Positions 34,728 through 43,919 are shown, numbered from the stretch's first letter. The stretch: 64,000 bases of DNA from Burkholderiales bacterium 67-32 (GCA_001898625.1 MKUP01000004.1:62001-126000); one strand, 5' to 3'. The notes: generated by a model not told the origin, from the sequence alone. A program made the numbers and translations.

Positions 34728-36243
34728 GAGCCCACCCTCCTTCCATCCACCGGCCCAGCATGTCGGCCGTGACCTGGGCGCGCGCCACCGCCGGCGACAG
34801 CCGCCCGCCCGCCATCACGGCCAGCCGGTCGCACAGCGCGAGCAGTTCGTCCAGGTCCTCGGAAATGATCAGGGCCGCGCCGCCGGCGTCGCGCAGATCG
34901 ATCAGCGCCTGGTGGATGCGTGCGGCCGCGCCAATGTCCACGCCCCAGGTCGGCTGCGCCGCCAGCAGTACGCGCGGCGCCCCGTCGAGCTCGCGGCCCA
35001 CCATGAATTTCTGCAGATTGCCGCCGGACAGGCTGCGTGCCGGCGCGCGCGGCGACACCGCTCGCACGCCGTGGCGCGCGATGACGCGAGCGGCGGCCTC
35101 GACCAGTCCGCGCCGCCGTATCCAGCCTCCGGATGACACTTGCCCGGATGCCATGGTCAGCAGCATGTTCTCGTCCAGCCCCATTTCGGGCACGCATCCG
35201 CGCCCCAGGCGTTCCTCCGGAATCGCACGCAGTCCCAGCTCGCGCCGCGCGGCCGGCCGCAGCCGGCCGATGGGCTGCCCCATCAGGCGCATGGCATCGT
35301 GCGGCATGCCGATCTCCTCGCCCGACAAGGCCGACAGCAGCAGCGACTGGCCGTTGCCCGACACCCCCGCCACGCCCAGTATCTCGCCGGCTCGCAACTC
35401 GAACGAGACTTCGCGCAAGCCCACGCGCTGGCCGGCCGGAACGGGCATCGACAGATTCTTCACGCTCAACACCGGATCGCCCGCCGGCCGCGGCGAGGCG
35501 CTTCGGACATCGTCCACCGCGATCCCCAGCATCAAGGTGGCCAGCTCTTCCTGCGCCATCGCGCGCGGATCGACCACGGCCACCGAACGGCCCGCCCGCA
35601 GCACCGTGCAGCGATCGCACAGTTCCCGGATCTCCGCCAGCTTGTGGCTGATGTAGGCCACGCTGCACCCCTCCGCCGCCAGTTGCCGCAAGGTCGCGAA
35701 CAAGGCCGTCCTGGCCTCGGGCGACAGCACCGACGTGGGCTCGTCCAGAATCAGCAGGCGCGGGCGCGCGGCCAAGGCACGCAACAGCTCGACGCGCTGG
35801 TGTTCGCCCACCGACAGGTCGCCCACATAGGCTTCGGGATCCAGGCCCAGGCGATAGCGCTCGATCAGAGGAGCCAGCCAGGCGCTCGGAGCGGCGCCGC
35901 GCGAGACCTCGCGCGCGAGTCCGGCCGGTAGTCCCAGCAGCACGTTCTGCGCCACGGTCAGCGTGTCGAACAAAACGAAGTGCTGGAAGACCATGCCCAC
36001 GCCCAACGCGCGCGCATCGTCCGGCGCGCGCAGTGCCACCGGCCGGCCATCCCACAGGATCTGCCCCGCGTCCGGCGCCAGCGCGCCGTACGCGATCTTC
36101 ATCAAGGTCGACTTGCCCGCCCCGTTCTCGCCCAGCACCGCGTGGATCTCGCCCGGCGCGATGGCCAGCGAGACCTCGTCGTTCGCGAGGACGCCGGGAT
36201 ACCGTTTGGTGATCCCGCGCAGTTCGAGTCGAGGAACGGCCAT
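34714..36243 (-). CDS. ABC transporter ATPase with two ATP-binding domains, nucleoside type
   Basis: 509 aa. Domain one: Walker A GENGAGKST (about 38-46), signature LSVGEHQRVELL and Walker B LLILDEPTSVL. Domain two (from about 250): a degenerate Walker A, GVSGNGQS (about 292-299), and LSGGNLQKF. This arrangement is shared by simple-sugar and nucleoside importers (YufO, RbsA). First gene of the three-gene importer operon. No clear ribosome site precedes the ATG. The nearest suitable receptor is the BMP protein at 13078. Confidence 0.93.
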   Translation of the reverse strand: MAVPRLELRGITKRYPGVLANDEVSLAIAPGEIHAVLGENGAGKSTLMKIAYGALAPDAGQILWDGRPVALRAPDDARALGVGMVFQHFVLFDTLTVAQNVLLGLPAGLAREVSRGAAPSAWLAPLIERYRLGLDPEAYVGDLSVGEHQRVELLRALAARPRLLILDEPTSVLSPEARTALFATLRQLAAEGCSVAYISHKLAEIRELCDRCTVLRAGRSVAVVDPRAMAQEELATLMLGIAVDDVRSASPRPAGDPVLSVKNLSMPVPAGQRVGLREVSFELRAGEILGVAGVSGNGQSLLLSALSGEEIGMPHDAMRLMGQPIGRLRPAARRELGLRAIPEERLGRGCVPEMGLDENMLLTMASGQVSSGGWIRRRGLVEAAARVIARHGVRAVSPRAPARSLSGGNLQKFMVGRELDGAPRVLLAAQPTWGVDIGAAARIHQALIDLRDAGGAALIISEDLDELLALCDRLAVMAGGRLSPAVARAQVTADMLGRWMEGGWAHDPA

Positions 36244-36313
36244 GGGGACGGGGCGGGTGGACAGGAGGCGCCATTGTAGACCGCCCCTCTCCTGTGCTCC
36301 GGCCCCCTGGGCC

Positions 36314-36763
36314 TCATCGGTACAAGGGCGGAGGCCGGCAGTCCTTCCGGATGCGCGGCACGTCGCGCAAGCCGTTCAGGACCATCCATTGATGTCGTCC
36401 GGTCGCGCTGCCCCGCTCCTGGGCCAGATGGGCCCAGTGCATCGCCTCGCACGGATCGGCCTTCACGCCGGCGCCATACAGCGCCGGACCGGCCAGCAGG
36501 ACCGAGGCCAGCATTTCCTGGGCCTCCAGGTCGCCCCGCGTCGCAGCCTGCCTCAGCCGCATCAGCATGACGCCGTAATTGCCCTCGGAGCGGGCCTCCA
36601 ATGCCAATTGATAGAACTGCTCGGAGGTGGCGATCTCCGAAAGCGGTGGCGCGGCCGACGCGGCGGGCACCAGGACCGCCGCGGCAAGCAGCCACGGCGC
36701 CAGGCGCGAACCGGTCCGGCCCAGGGAACAGCCGATGCGGGGAAAGATGTGCGAGCGCTTCAC
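36314..36763 (-). CDS. Small exported Sel1/TPR-like protein, function unknown
   Basis: About 149 aa. A GTG start is assumed from the basic N-terminus (KRSH) and AAAGGAGAC upstream. A signal peptide ends near SAAP (about residues 35-39). The mature part has helical-repeat character: EQFYQLALEARSEGNYGVML then LRQAATRGDLEAQEMLA and MHWAHLAQERGSATG, resembling degenerate Sel1/TPR repeats. Two Cys residues are present in the mature part. I do not recognise a function. It is divergent from the LysR at 36875. Confidence 0.65.
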   Translation of the reverse strand: MKRSHIFPRIGCSLGRTGSRLAPWLLAAAVLVPAASAAPPLSEIATSEQFYQLALEARSEGNYGVMLMRLRQAATRGDLEAQEMLASVLLAGPALYGAGVKADPCEAMHWAHLAQERGSATGRHQWMVLNGLRDVPRIRKDCRPPPLYR

Positions 36764-36832
36764 TGCCGTCTCCTTTGACGTGCCTATTGGGCCCGTCGCC
36801 GCGCTTTGGCACAATGCGGTTCTATGCCTCAT

Positions 36833-36853
36833 GCCTTCGGCTGTCCCGAAGGC
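36833..36853 (+). promoter_or_regulatory. Perfect 8-bp hairpin ahead of LysR gene
   Basis: GCCTTCGG at 36833-36840 and CCGAAGGC at 36846-36853 are perfect inverted copies around a five-base loop, 21 bases before the LysR ATG. It could be an autoregulatory operator or a leader RNA hairpin near the ribosome site. Confidence 0.45.
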
Positions 36854-36874
36854 AAACCGCCACGGAGAATCTCC

Positions 36875-37780
36875 ATGCGTCTCGATCTCGCGGACCTGCG
36901 CCTGTTCCTCGCCATCGTCGATGCCGGCAGCATCACGCAAGGCGCCGCGCGCGCGAACCTGGCGCTGGCCTCGGCCAGCGAACGCCTGCGCAACATCGAG
37001 GCCGATGCCGGCGTGCAGTTGCTGGAGCGCCGGCATCGCGGCGTGGTGGCCACCGAAGCCGGCGAGGCGCTGGCCCACCATGCCAGGCTGATCCTGCGCC
37101 AACGGGAACTGATGCAGGGCGAACTGCTGGACTTCGCCTCCGGCGCCCGCGGCACCATCCGCATCCACGCCAACACCGCGGCCCTGACGGCCTTCCTGCC
37201 GCGCAAGCTGGCCCCGTGGATGGCCACCCGCCCGCACCTGAACGTGGACATCCGCGAACGCACCAGCAAGGAAATCGTCAAGGCCGTCGCCGGCGGACTG
37301 GTCGAAGCGGGCATCACCTCCGACCAGGTCGACGCCCAGGAACTGCGCCTGCATCCCGTCGCCACCGACCACCTCGTCCTGATCGCCGCCGCCGGCCATG
37401 CTTTGTCGCAGCGGCGCGTGGTCCCGTTCTCGGAAATCCTGCGCGAACCCTTCGTGGGCCTGGCCCCCGGCAGCGCCTTGCAGGACCACATCGACGAACA
37501 TGCGCGGCGCGCCGGCCAGGCGCTGGCCCTGCGCATCAGGATGAACACCTTCGGCGGCCTGTGCGAGATGGTGTCGCACGGCGTGGGCGTGGCCATCGTC
37601 CCCGACAGCATCGCCCAGAGTTATCGCCGCCGCCATCCCTACCTGCGCATCGCGCTCGCGGACGGCTGGGCCCACCGCCGCCTGTGCCTGTGCTTTCGCG
37701 ACTGGGCCGGCCTGTCGGCCCCGGTCCGGGACCTGCTGAGCCACCTTGCCGGCGATGCAGGTGTCCCGTCGCTTCCATAG
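36875..37780 (+). CDS. LysR-family transcriptional regulator
   Basis: 301 aa. HTH at residues 1-60 (LADLRLFLAIVDAGSITQGAA and ASERLRNIEADAGVQLLERR). Effector domain from about 88 (TIRIHANTAALTAFLPRKLA) with HGVGVAIVPDSIAQ near 230. The start at 36875 is preceded by ACGGAGA. It is divergent from the small exported protein gene, its likely target if LysR convention holds; otherwise the target is not apparent. Confidence 0.92.
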   Translation: MRLDLADLRLFLAIVDAGSITQGAARANLALASASERLRNIEADAGVQLLERRHRGVVATEAGEALAHHARLILRQRELMQGELLDFASGARGTIRIHANTAALTAFLPRKLAPWMATRPHLNVDIRERTSKEIVKAVAGGLVEAGITSDQVDAQELRLHPVATDHLVLIAAAGHALSQRRVVPFSEILREPFVGLAPGSALQDHIDEHARRAGQALALRIRMNTFGGLCEMVSHGVGVAIVPDSIAQSYRRRHPYLRIALADGWAHRRLCLCFRDWAGLSAPVRDLLSHLAGDAGVPSLP

Positions 37781-37829
37781 GGCGGCGTTGTGATATCCGT
37801 GTCCCAGCGCTCGCGCCGGATCCGCACAC

Positions 37830-38162
37830 TTAGAGAAGCGCTTCGATTCCCTTGCGCCGGATAACGTTCAACAGCGCCAGCGCAGGGCCTTTCGCTTGCG
37901 TCGCACCGCGCTCGAGCTGCGAGACATAGCCCGGCGTCATATTGAGATACCGGGCAAGCGCGGCTTGACTGAGATGAGCCTTCTCGCGCACTTCCCGCAC
38001 TTGAGCCGCGGTAATAGGCTCCGAGGTAGGCAGCGCATCCGCTCCGAGGTGGCGGGCAGTGATTTTCTGATGCGTCGCCCTGTCCATGATCCCCAACCGG
38101 TGCTGGGAGTCGGCCATTTCCAGAAGTTCACTGGCCAAGCGGCCAGGCTTGCTCGTCGTCAT
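37830..38162 (-). CDS. XRE-family HTH regulator, orphan HigA-like antitoxin
   Basis: 110 aa. The C-terminal half is a Cro/CI-type HTH (about residues 52-100: TAAQVREVREKAHLSQAALARYL and TPGYVSQLERG), the arrangement of HigA2/MqsA-like antidotes whose toxins are RelE-type. GGGAG lies seven bases before the ATG. No toxin-sized reading frame with RelE character adjoins on either side, so it may be the remnant of an addiction module or a stand-alone regulator. Its G+C is visibly lower than that of its neighbours, suggesting acquisition. Confidence 0.85.
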   Translation of the reverse strand: MTTSKPGRLASELLEMADSQHRLGIMDRATHQKITARHLGADALPTSEPITAAQVREVREKAHLSQAALARYLNMTPGYVSQLERGATQAKGPALALLNVIRRKGIEALL

Positions 38163-38198
38163 GTGTCGTCTCCCCATAGGACGGAAACATCCCACCAA

Positions 38199-38227
38199 AT
38201 AAAAAACGGCGCCCCACAGGACGCCGT
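38199..38227 (-). terminator. Rho-independent terminator of the rpsO-pnp unit
   Basis: On the minus strand a hairpin with arms ACGGCG (38222-38227) and CGCCGT (38206-38211) is followed by a run of six T. It lies about 180 bases past the pnp stop and 37 bases before the XRE start, so it separates the two transcripts. Confidence 0.75.
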
Positions 38228-38262
38228 CAGCACTACACCCCTCCCCCAAGACCCAGGGCACA

Positions 38263-38408
38263 GCGGATCCGGCTCCGCCGGTCCGCCAGTGCCGCCCGGG
38301 GGACCCGCCGCTGGGCCGCCCCAAGGCGGGTCCCCGCCCCCTCGGGGGGCTGCCGCGTAGCGGCTGGGGGCTCACCATGCTGGGCGCGCGTAAGCGCGTA
38401 GGGGGGAC
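38263..38408. repeat. Multi-hairpin G+C-rich intergenic repeat
   Basis: A chain of inverted repeats fills the space between the XRE gene and pnp: GCGGATCCGGC/GCCGGTCCGC (38263-38286, one bulge), GGGGACCCGCC/GGCGGGTCCCC with perfect 11-base arms (38299-38309 and 38325-38335), a CCCC/GGGG stem around 38336-38350, and CCGC-GTA-GCGG. I recall very similar intergenic elements dispersed in Bordetella, Achromobacter and related genomes; only one copy is in this window, so dispersion is prior knowledge. Confidence 0.6.
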
Positions 38409-40511
38409 TTACCCTTCAGCAGCAATAGCCTTCATCGACAGACGCAGGCGGCCCTTGTCATCGGCCTCGATGACCTTGACGCGAACCTGCTGGCCGACCT
38501 TCAGCACATCGTTGATGTTGGCGATGCGGTGGTTGGCGATTTCCGAGATGTGCAGCAGGCCGTCGCGGCCCGGCAGCACCTGGACGATGGCGCCGAAATC
38601 CAGCAGGCGCAGCACGGCGCCTTCGTAGATCTGGCCCACTTCCACGTCGGCGGTCAGGTCGGCGATGCGACGCTGCGCTTCCTTGGCGCGGTCCAGGTCG
38701 GCGCTGGAGATGACGATGGTGCCGTCGTCCGAGATGTCGATCTGCGTGCCGGTTTCCTCGGTCAGCGCACGGATGGTGGCGCCGCCCTTGCCGATCACGT
38801 CGCGGATCTTCTCGGGGTTGATCTTCATGGACAGCATGCGCGGCGCGAACGCCGACAGCTCGCCGCGCGAACCTTCGAGGGCCTCGCGCATCTTTTCCAG
38901 GATGTGCAGGCGGCCTTCGCGGGCCTGGGCCAGCGCCACCTGCATGATTTCCTTGGTGATGCCCTGGATCTTGATGTCCATCTGCAGCGCGGTCACGCCG
39001 CCGACGGTACCGGCCACCTTGAAGTCCATGTCGCCCAGGTGATCTTCGTCACCCAGGATGTCGGTCAGCACGGCGAACTTGCCGCCGTCCTTGATCAGGC
39101 CCATGGCCACGCCGGCCACGTGATCCTTGACCGGCACGCCGGCGTCCATCATGGCCAGCGAACCGCCGCACACGGACGCCATCGACGACGAACCGTTCGA
39201 CTCGGTGATTTCCGACACCACGCGGATGGTGTACTGGAAGTCCTGCGGCGCGGGCAGCAGCGACACCAGGGCGCGCTTGGCCAGGCGGCCGTGGCCGACT
39301 TCGCGGCGCTTGGGCACGCCGATGCGGCCGGTTTCGCCGGTGGCGAACGGAGGCATGTTGTAGTGGAGCATGAAGCGATCACGGTACTCGCCCATCAGTG
39401 CGTCGATGATCTGCTCGTCCTGCTTGGTGCCCAGCGTGGCGATCACCAGGGCCTGGGTTTCGCCGCGGGTGAACAGCGCGCTGCCGTGCGCGCGGGGCAG
39501 CACGCCCAGGCGGATGCTGATCGGGCGCACCGTGCGGGTGTCGCGGCCGTCGATGCGGGGCTCGCCGTTCAGGATCTGGCCGCGCACGATCTGCGCTTCG
39601 AAGTCGAACAGGATGTTGTCCACTTCGACGCCGTCCACCGCGGTACCCGAGGCCTCGGCCTGGGCAGCCAGCTTGGCGCGCACGTCGGCATAGACTTCGC
39701 GCAGCTTGGTGGTGCGCTCCTGCTTGGAGCGGATCTGGTAGGCGGCCTTCAGGCCTTCGTCGGCCACGGCGCGCACCGAGGCGATCAGGGCCTCGTTCTT
39801 GGCGGCGGGCTTCCAGTCCCATTCGGGCTTGCCGGCTTCGCGCACCAGGTCGTTGATGGCGTTGATGACGGTCTGCATCTGCTCGTGGCCGTAGACCACG
39901 CCGCCCAGCATGACTTCTTCGGACAGTTGCTGGGCTTCGGATTCGACCATAAGCACGGCGGCGTCGGTGCCGGCCACCACCAGGTCCAGCTTGGAGGTCT
40001 TGAGCTGCGAGGCGGTGGGGTTCAGCACGTACTGGTCATCGATCCAGCCCACGCGCGCGGCGCCGATCGGGCCGTTGAACGGGAGGCCGGAAATGGCCAT
40101 GGCGGCCGACGAACCGATCATCGCGGCGATGTCGGGATCGATCTCGGGATTGACCGACAGCGTGTGGATGACCACATGCACGTCGTTGTAGAAACCTTCG
40201 GGGAACAGCGGACGCAGCGGCCGGTCGATCAGGCGCGAGGTCAGCGTTTCCTTTTCGGAGGGCTTGCCTTCGCGCTTGAAGAAGCCGCCCGGAATGCGGC
40301 CGGCGGCGTAGGTCTTCTCGATGTAGTCGACGGTGAGCGGGAAGAAATCCTGGCCGGGCTTGGCCTTCTTGGACCCGACCACGGTTGCCAGCACGACGGT
40401 GTCCTCGATGGACACCACTACCGCGCCCGAAGCCTGGCGAGCAACCTCGCCGGTTTCGAGCGTGACGGTATGCTGGCCATATTGGAAGGTTTTTGTGACT
40501 TTATTGAACAT
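38409..40511 (-). CDS. pnp: Polyribonucleotide nucleotidyltransferase
   Basis: 700 aa phosphorolytic 3'-5' exoribonuclease and degradosome component. Two RNase PH domains flank a helical linker (second core with [27 protein letters not shown] and [18 protein letters not shown]), then a KH domain ([20 protein letters not shown]) and an S1 domain ([28 protein letters not shown]). The ATG at 40511 has AGGA eight bases upstream; the ATG three codons earlier has none at proper spacing. Conserved neighbour of rpsO. The protein is complete. Confidence 0.98.
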   Translation of the reverse strand: MFNKVTKTFQYGQHTVTLETGEVARQASGAVVVSIEDTVVLATVVGSKKAKPGQDFFPLTVDYIEKTYAAGRIPGGFFKREGKPSEKETLTSRLIDRPLRPLFPEGFYNDVHVVIHTLSVNPEIDPDIAAMIGSSAAMAISGLPFNGPIGAARVGWIDDQYVLNPTASQLKTSKLDLVVAGTDAAVLMVESEAQQLSEEVMLGGVVYGHEQMQTVINAINDLVREAGKPEWDWKPAAKNEALIASVRAVADEGLKAAYQIRSKQERTTKLREVYADVRAKLAAQAEASGTAVDGVEVDNILFDFEAQIVRGQILNGEPRIDGRDTRTVRPISIRLGVLPRAHGSALFTRGETQALVIATLGTKQDEQIIDALMGEYRDRFMLHYNMPPFATGETGRIGVPKRREVGHGRLAKRALVSLLPAPQDFQYTIRVVSEITESNGSSSMASVCGGSLAMMDAGVPVKDHVAGVAMGLIKDGGKFAVLTDILGDEDHLGDMDFKVAGTVGGVTALQMDIKIQGITKEIMQVALAQAREGRLHILEKMREALEGSRGELSAFAPRMLSMKINPEKIRDVIGKGGATIRALTEETGTQIDISDDGTIVISSADLDRAKEAQRRIADLTADVEVGQIYEGAVLRLLDFGAIVQVLPGRDGLLHISEIANHRIANINDVLKVGQQVRVKVIEADDKGRLRLSMKAIAAEG

Positions 40512-40545
40512 GACAGGCATCCTTTGCGATTGCCCTTCTGAAACG

Positions 40546-40580
40546 AAAATGCCTGTGACAGGCGGTCCCTGACACAGGCA
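40546..40580 (-). terminator. Hairpin between rpsO and pnp, attenuator-like
   Basis: TGCCTGTG (40550-40557) and CACAGGCA (40573-40580) form a perfect eight-base stem with a 15-base loop, followed on the minus strand by TTTTCGTTT. It lies 140 bases after rpsO and 35 bases before pnp. E. coli has a terminator and RNase III site at the equivalent place. Confidence 0.6.
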
Positions 40581-40718
40581 CTCTCATATTTCAGGAGGGG
40601 GTTGCTAGAGTGCCGGCTGCGTCGCGCCCGAACAGGAAGCGACGAAACCGGCAACCACCGGAAACGCGGAGTGGCGCTGCGACGGCAGCGCCCGCCAGGT
40701 TCCCGATCCCCTGGAAAT

Positions 40719-40988
40719 TCACTTACGCAGACCGAGCTTCTCGATCAGGGCGCGGTACGCGTCGGCGTTGCGGCCCTTCAGGTAGTCGAGCAGCTTGCGA
40801 CGACGGCTGACCATGCGCAGCAGCCCACGACGGGAATGGTGGTCTTTGGTGTGCTCTTTGAAATGGCTGGTCAATTCGTTGATCCGGGCGGTCAGGAGAG
40901 CGACCTGCACTTCGGGGGATCCGGTATCACCCTGGGCGCGTTGGAATTCGGTAACGATATTGGCCTTGTTGATGTCGGCGACGGACAT
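40719..40988 (-). CDS. rpsO: 30S ribosomal protein S15
   Basis: 89 aa, the exact family length. It binds 16S rRNA early in assembly of the small subunit platform. Diagnostic segments: [53 protein letters not shown] lies eight bases before the ATG. First gene of the rpsO-pnp unit. Confidence 0.98.
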   Translation of the reverse strand: MSVADINKANIVTEFQRAQGDTGSPEVQVALLTARINELTSHFKEHTKDHHSRRGLLRMVSRRRKLLDYLKGRNADAYRALIEKLGLRK

Positions 40989-41084
40989 TTTTTTTCCTCT
41001 CGGACTGGCGGCAAGGCCGAGGCGCCCTGCCGTGAAAGTTGACGACCCGGCCGCTACGCTTTTATCTGGCTGCGGCCGGCGGGG

Positions 41085-41113
41085 GTAATACGCGCTAACG
41101 ATCAGTGTTTCAA
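41085..41113 (-). promoter_or_regulatory. Candidate sigma-70 promoter for rpsO
   Basis: On the minus strand TTGAAA (41108-41113) and TATTAC (41085-41090) are separated by exactly 17 bases, about 100 bases before the rpsO start. Matches are five of six at -35 and four of six at -10. Confidence 0.5.
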
Positions 41114-41151
41114 ATAAGCAAAAAACCGAAAGTTAGCCGGGAAGTATAGCC

Positions 41152-42447
41152 TTATTCCGGTAATTTTGCCATTTTGCAACGCGTGGGCAGCGTCAGGTCG
41201 GCGGCTGACACCTTCAGCGTGGTCTCGAAACCATAGCCGCTGCCTTCCACGTCGCGCCGGACCGTGCCGACCCCCAGCTTCTGCATGGTGAAGACATACA
41301 GGGGCTTGATGGCCTGGTGGTCGTCGGGCCGCATCCACAGGTCCGCGCCCTCCACCGCCCACCGCATGCCCGACAACTGGCGCGCGACGGCCACGGCATC
41401 GACCTTGCCGGCCCGCTCCAGCGCCGCCGCCAGCATGTCGGTCATGTGCAGCATCCGCGCGTTCAGGTAGTCGTCGCCCGGCCGCGGGAACATGCGCCGA
41501 TAGGCGTCGTAGGCACGGTCCATGCCGGGTTCGCCGGCGTTGTAGTGCCATTCGGCCACCGCGCGCACCTTGCCCACGCCGGCCTCCCCCAGCGCGGCCG
41601 GCGCGCCCAGCGCATTGCCGTAGAACGTATAGAAGCTGCCTTTGAATCCCGCTTCCCGCGCGGCCTTCACCAGCAGCGTCAGGTCATTGCCCCAATTGCC
41701 GGTGATGACGGTGTCGGCGCCGCTGGACAGGATCTTGGCCGCATAGGGCGAGAAATCCTTGACCTTACCTATGGCGTGGAACTCGTCGGCCACGACCTCG
41801 ACGTCGGGCCGCTTCTCGGCCAGCATCGCCCGGGCGCTGCGCGCCACTTCCTGGCCGAAGCTGTAGTCCTGGTTGATCAGGTAGACCTTGCGCACCTCGC
41901 GGTCGCGCCGCATGACCTCGGTCAGGGCCGCCATCCGCATGTCGGAACTGGCATCGAAGCGGAAGTGCCAGGGGCTGCACTTTTCGTTGGTCAAGGCGGG
42001 ATCGACGGCCGAGTAGTTCAGGAACACCATGCGCTGGCCGGGATTGCGCTGGTTGTGGCGATTGACGCCCTCGATCAGGCCCGCCGCCACGGCCGAGCTG
42101 TTGCCCTGCATGACGATGCGTATGGACTGGTCGGCCGCGCCGCGCAGCAGCAGCAGGGCTTCGTCGATCTGGTTCTTGCTGTCGAAGGGAACGAGTTCGA
42201 GCTTGTGCGCACCGTCGGCCAGCTTCACGCCGCCCCGGGCGTTGACGCGTTCGACCGCGAAGCGCAGGTTGCGCATGATGGCCTCGCCGGTATTGGCGAA
42301 GGGCCCGGACATGGCCTCGATCACGGCGATGCGCACCGGCGCGCCCACCTCCCCCTGCGCCCAGGCGGGCATGGAACCCGCGCAACCCAGCACAAGTCCT
42401 ACAATCAGCGAACCACAGCCACGCCTGCGTGACAGAAACACGGTCAT
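41152..42447 (-). CDS. ABC transporter receptor, branched-chain amino acid (LivJ) type
   Basis: 431 aa Peripla_BP_6 protein with a signal peptide ending near PAWA (about residue 30). Features: VRIAVIEAMSGPFANTGE at the mature start, FAVERVNARGG, KVYLINQDYSFGQEVA and ADTVITGNWGNDLTLLVKAA. Ligands of this family include amino acids, amides and aromatic acids. GGAG lies immediately before the ATG and six bases before a GTG two codons on, so the true start may be 42441. No Liv permease or ATPase genes are adjacent; it is a stand-alone receptor. Confidence 0.9.
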   Translation of the reverse strand: MTVFLSRRRGCGSLIVGLVLGCAGSMPAWAQGEVGAPVRIAVIEAMSGPFANTGEAIMRNLRFAVERVNARGGVKLADGAHKLELVPFDSKNQIDEALLLLRGAADQSIRIVMQGNSSAVAAGLIEGVNRHNQRNPGQRMVFLNYSAVDPALTNEKCSPWHFRFDASSDMRMAALTEVMRRDREVRKVYLINQDYSFGQEVARSARAMLAEKRPDVEVVADEFHAIGKVKDFSPYAAKILSSGADTVITGNWGNDLTLLVKAAREAGFKGSFYTFYGNALGAPAALGEAGVGKVRAVAEWHYNAGEPGMDRAYDAYRRMFPRPGDDYLNARMLHMTDMLAAALERAGKVDAVAVARQLSGMRWAVEGADLWMRPDDHQAIKPLYVFTMQKLGVGTVRRDVEGSGYGFETTLKVSAADLTLPTRCKMAKLPE

Positions 42448-42481
42448 CTCCGGTCGTCAATCCAAGAACAAGGTGAATTGT

Positions 42482-42994
42482 ATGAGTATCGCCCTCCTCC
42501 TGCGCCGTGGCGCCTGCCTGCTGGGCATGGCGGCGCTGCTCACGGCCTGCGCCAGCCCGGCCGGCATCCAGCCGGGCGAATCCGGCTCGGCCGTCACGGC
42601 CCGCCTGGGCCGGCCCACGCTCGAGCGCCCCCTGCCGAACGGCGGCCAGCGCCTGATCTATTCCAGCCAGCCCATGGGGCAATACGCCTGGATCACCGAC
42701 GTCGGTCCCGACGGCAAGGTCATCGGCACCACCCAGGCGCTGACCAGCGAACGCTTCCGCATGCTGGATTCGGGACACTGGGATACCGAGCGGCTGCTGT
42801 TCGAGTTCGGCCCTCCGGCCGAGATCACCCGCGTCGGCCTGAGGGGCGAGCAGATCGTCTGGGGCTACCGCTTCCGCGAGGACGGCGTGTGGAATTCGCT
42901 GATGTACGTCTACGTCACCGACAAGGGCGTGGTCACGCGCTACCACCCCGGGCCCGACCCGCTGATGGAGCCCCGCTTCCAACTGGGCATGTAA
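42482..42994 (+). CDS. Small lipoprotein of unknown function
   Basis: 170 aa. A signal peptide with lipobox LLTAC (Cys23 approx.) indicates outer- or inner-membrane lipidation. The mature part has SAVTARLGRPTLERPLPNGGQRLIYSSQPMGQYAW and a repeat-like second copy LLFEFGPPAEITRVGLRGEQIVWGYRF, recalling SmpA/BamE-like folds where a short 'GxP' turn recurs. AAGGTGA precedes the ATG. Head-to-head with the LivJ-type gene (34 bases apart). Function is not known. Confidence 0.85.
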   Translation: MSIALLLRRGACLLGMAALLTACASPAGIQPGESGSAVTARLGRPTLERPLPNGGQRLIYSSQPMGQYAWITDVGPDGKVIGTTQALTSERFRMLDSGHWDTERLLFEFGPPAEITRVGLRGEQIVWGYRFREDGVWNSLMYVYVTDKGVVTRYHPGPDPLMEPRFQLGM

Positions 42995-42997
42995 GCC

Positions 42998-43867
42998 TCA
43001 GTCTTCGCCCTTGAACGCGGCGATGATGGCATCGGCCACGGCCCGCACGCGGGCCGTGCGGTTCAGGTCGGCGTGCAGCACCAGCCAGACGTCCAGGCGC
43101 TCGGTCCGCTCGGGCCAGACGCGCACCAGGTCCGGGTCGTCCTGCGCCATCAGCACGGCCAACTCGCCCAGGCCCAGGCCCGCCCGCACCGCCTCCAGCA
43201 TCATCAAGCCCGAATTGACCTCCAGCGCCACCCGCGCATTGCCGGTCGACACCCCGCCCAGCCGGCCGCCGTCCAGCGGCCCGATCGGGCGGTCGTACCG
43301 GATCACGTCGTGGCCCTTGAGCGCCGCGTCCATCGCGGGCTCGCCCCGGCGGCGCAGGTAATCGCGCGAGGCATAAACGCCTATCTGCCTGCGCGCCAGC
43401 CGCCGCGCGATCAGGTCCGGACTCGTGGGCTTGACCGTGCGCACGGCGATGTCGGCCTCGCGCCGGGTCAGGTTGGTGACCTGGGTGGAGGTGCCCAGCA
43501 CGACCTTGATGTCCGGGTGGGCCTCGCGCAGCGTCCGCAGCGCCGGGATCACATAGAAGCTCGCCATGGTGTCCGAGGTGGCCACGCGCACCACACCGCA
43601 CAGCTTGTCGTCCAGGCCCTGCATCTGCCGCTGAAGCTGGTCGGCGGCCTGCTCCATCCGTTCGGCGGCGGCGCCGGCCAGCTCCCCGGCCGGCGTGGGC
43701 ACGTAGCCGCCGGGCGTGCGCAGGAACAGGCGGGCGCCCAGCGCCGCTTCGAGGGCGGCGAGGCGGCGGCCGGCCGTGGCCTGGTCCACTTCCAGCAGCG
43801 CCGCGGCGCCCCGCAGCGTGCCCGCGCGCCGGATGGCCAGGAAGATCCGGGCATCGTCCCAGTTCAT
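42998..43867 (-). CDS. LysR-family transcriptional regulator
   Basis: 289 aa. HTH: WDDARIFLAIRRAGTLRGAAALLEVDQATAGRRLAALE, a Thr-Leu-Arg-Gly variant found in the subgroup of LysR proteins paired with transporters. Effector domain from about 90 (VVRVATSDTMASFYVIPALR). I chose the Met at 43867, which begins the canonical MNWDD; upstream codons look non-coding. Divergent from the MFS transporter at 44002, its probable target. Confidence 0.92.
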   Translation of the reverse strand: MNWDDARIFLAIRRAGTLRGAAALLEVDQATAGRRLAALEAALGARLFLRTPGGYVPTPAGELAGAAAERMEQAADQLQRQMQGLDDKLCGVVRVATSDTMASFYVIPALRTLREAHPDIKVVLGTSTQVTNLTRREADIAVRTVKPTSPDLIARRLARRQIGVYASRDYLRRRGEPAMDAALKGHDVIRYDRPIGPLDGGRLGGVSTGNARVALEVNSGLMMLEAVRAGLGLGELAVLMAQDDPDLVRVWPERTERLDVWLVLHADLNRTARVRAVADAIIAAFKGED

Positions 43868-43905
43868 CACGCGCGCTTCGCACCAGCCGGGCGTCTTTCC
43901 AGGCA

Positions 43906-43919
43906 ATGCATTTTTGCAT
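43906..43919. promoter_or_regulatory. Palindrome between LysR and MFS genes
   Basis: ATGCA-TTTT-TGCAT is a perfect palindrome with five-base arms in the 134-base divergent region; another TGCATTTT follows 43929. It is a candidate LysR operator. Confidence 0.4.

Noticed and set aside
36806-36824. TTTGGCACAATGCGGTT resembling a sigma-54 promoter
   Set aside because: The TGGCAC box is there but no TTGC follows at the required spacing.
38529-40541. A 670-codon open frame opposite pnp
   Set aside because: Pnp is unmistakable on the other strand; the plus translation has no family features.
41125-41145. Terminator after the LivJ-type receptor (CCG...CGG then T-run)
   Set aside because: The stem would have only three base pairs, too weak to claim.
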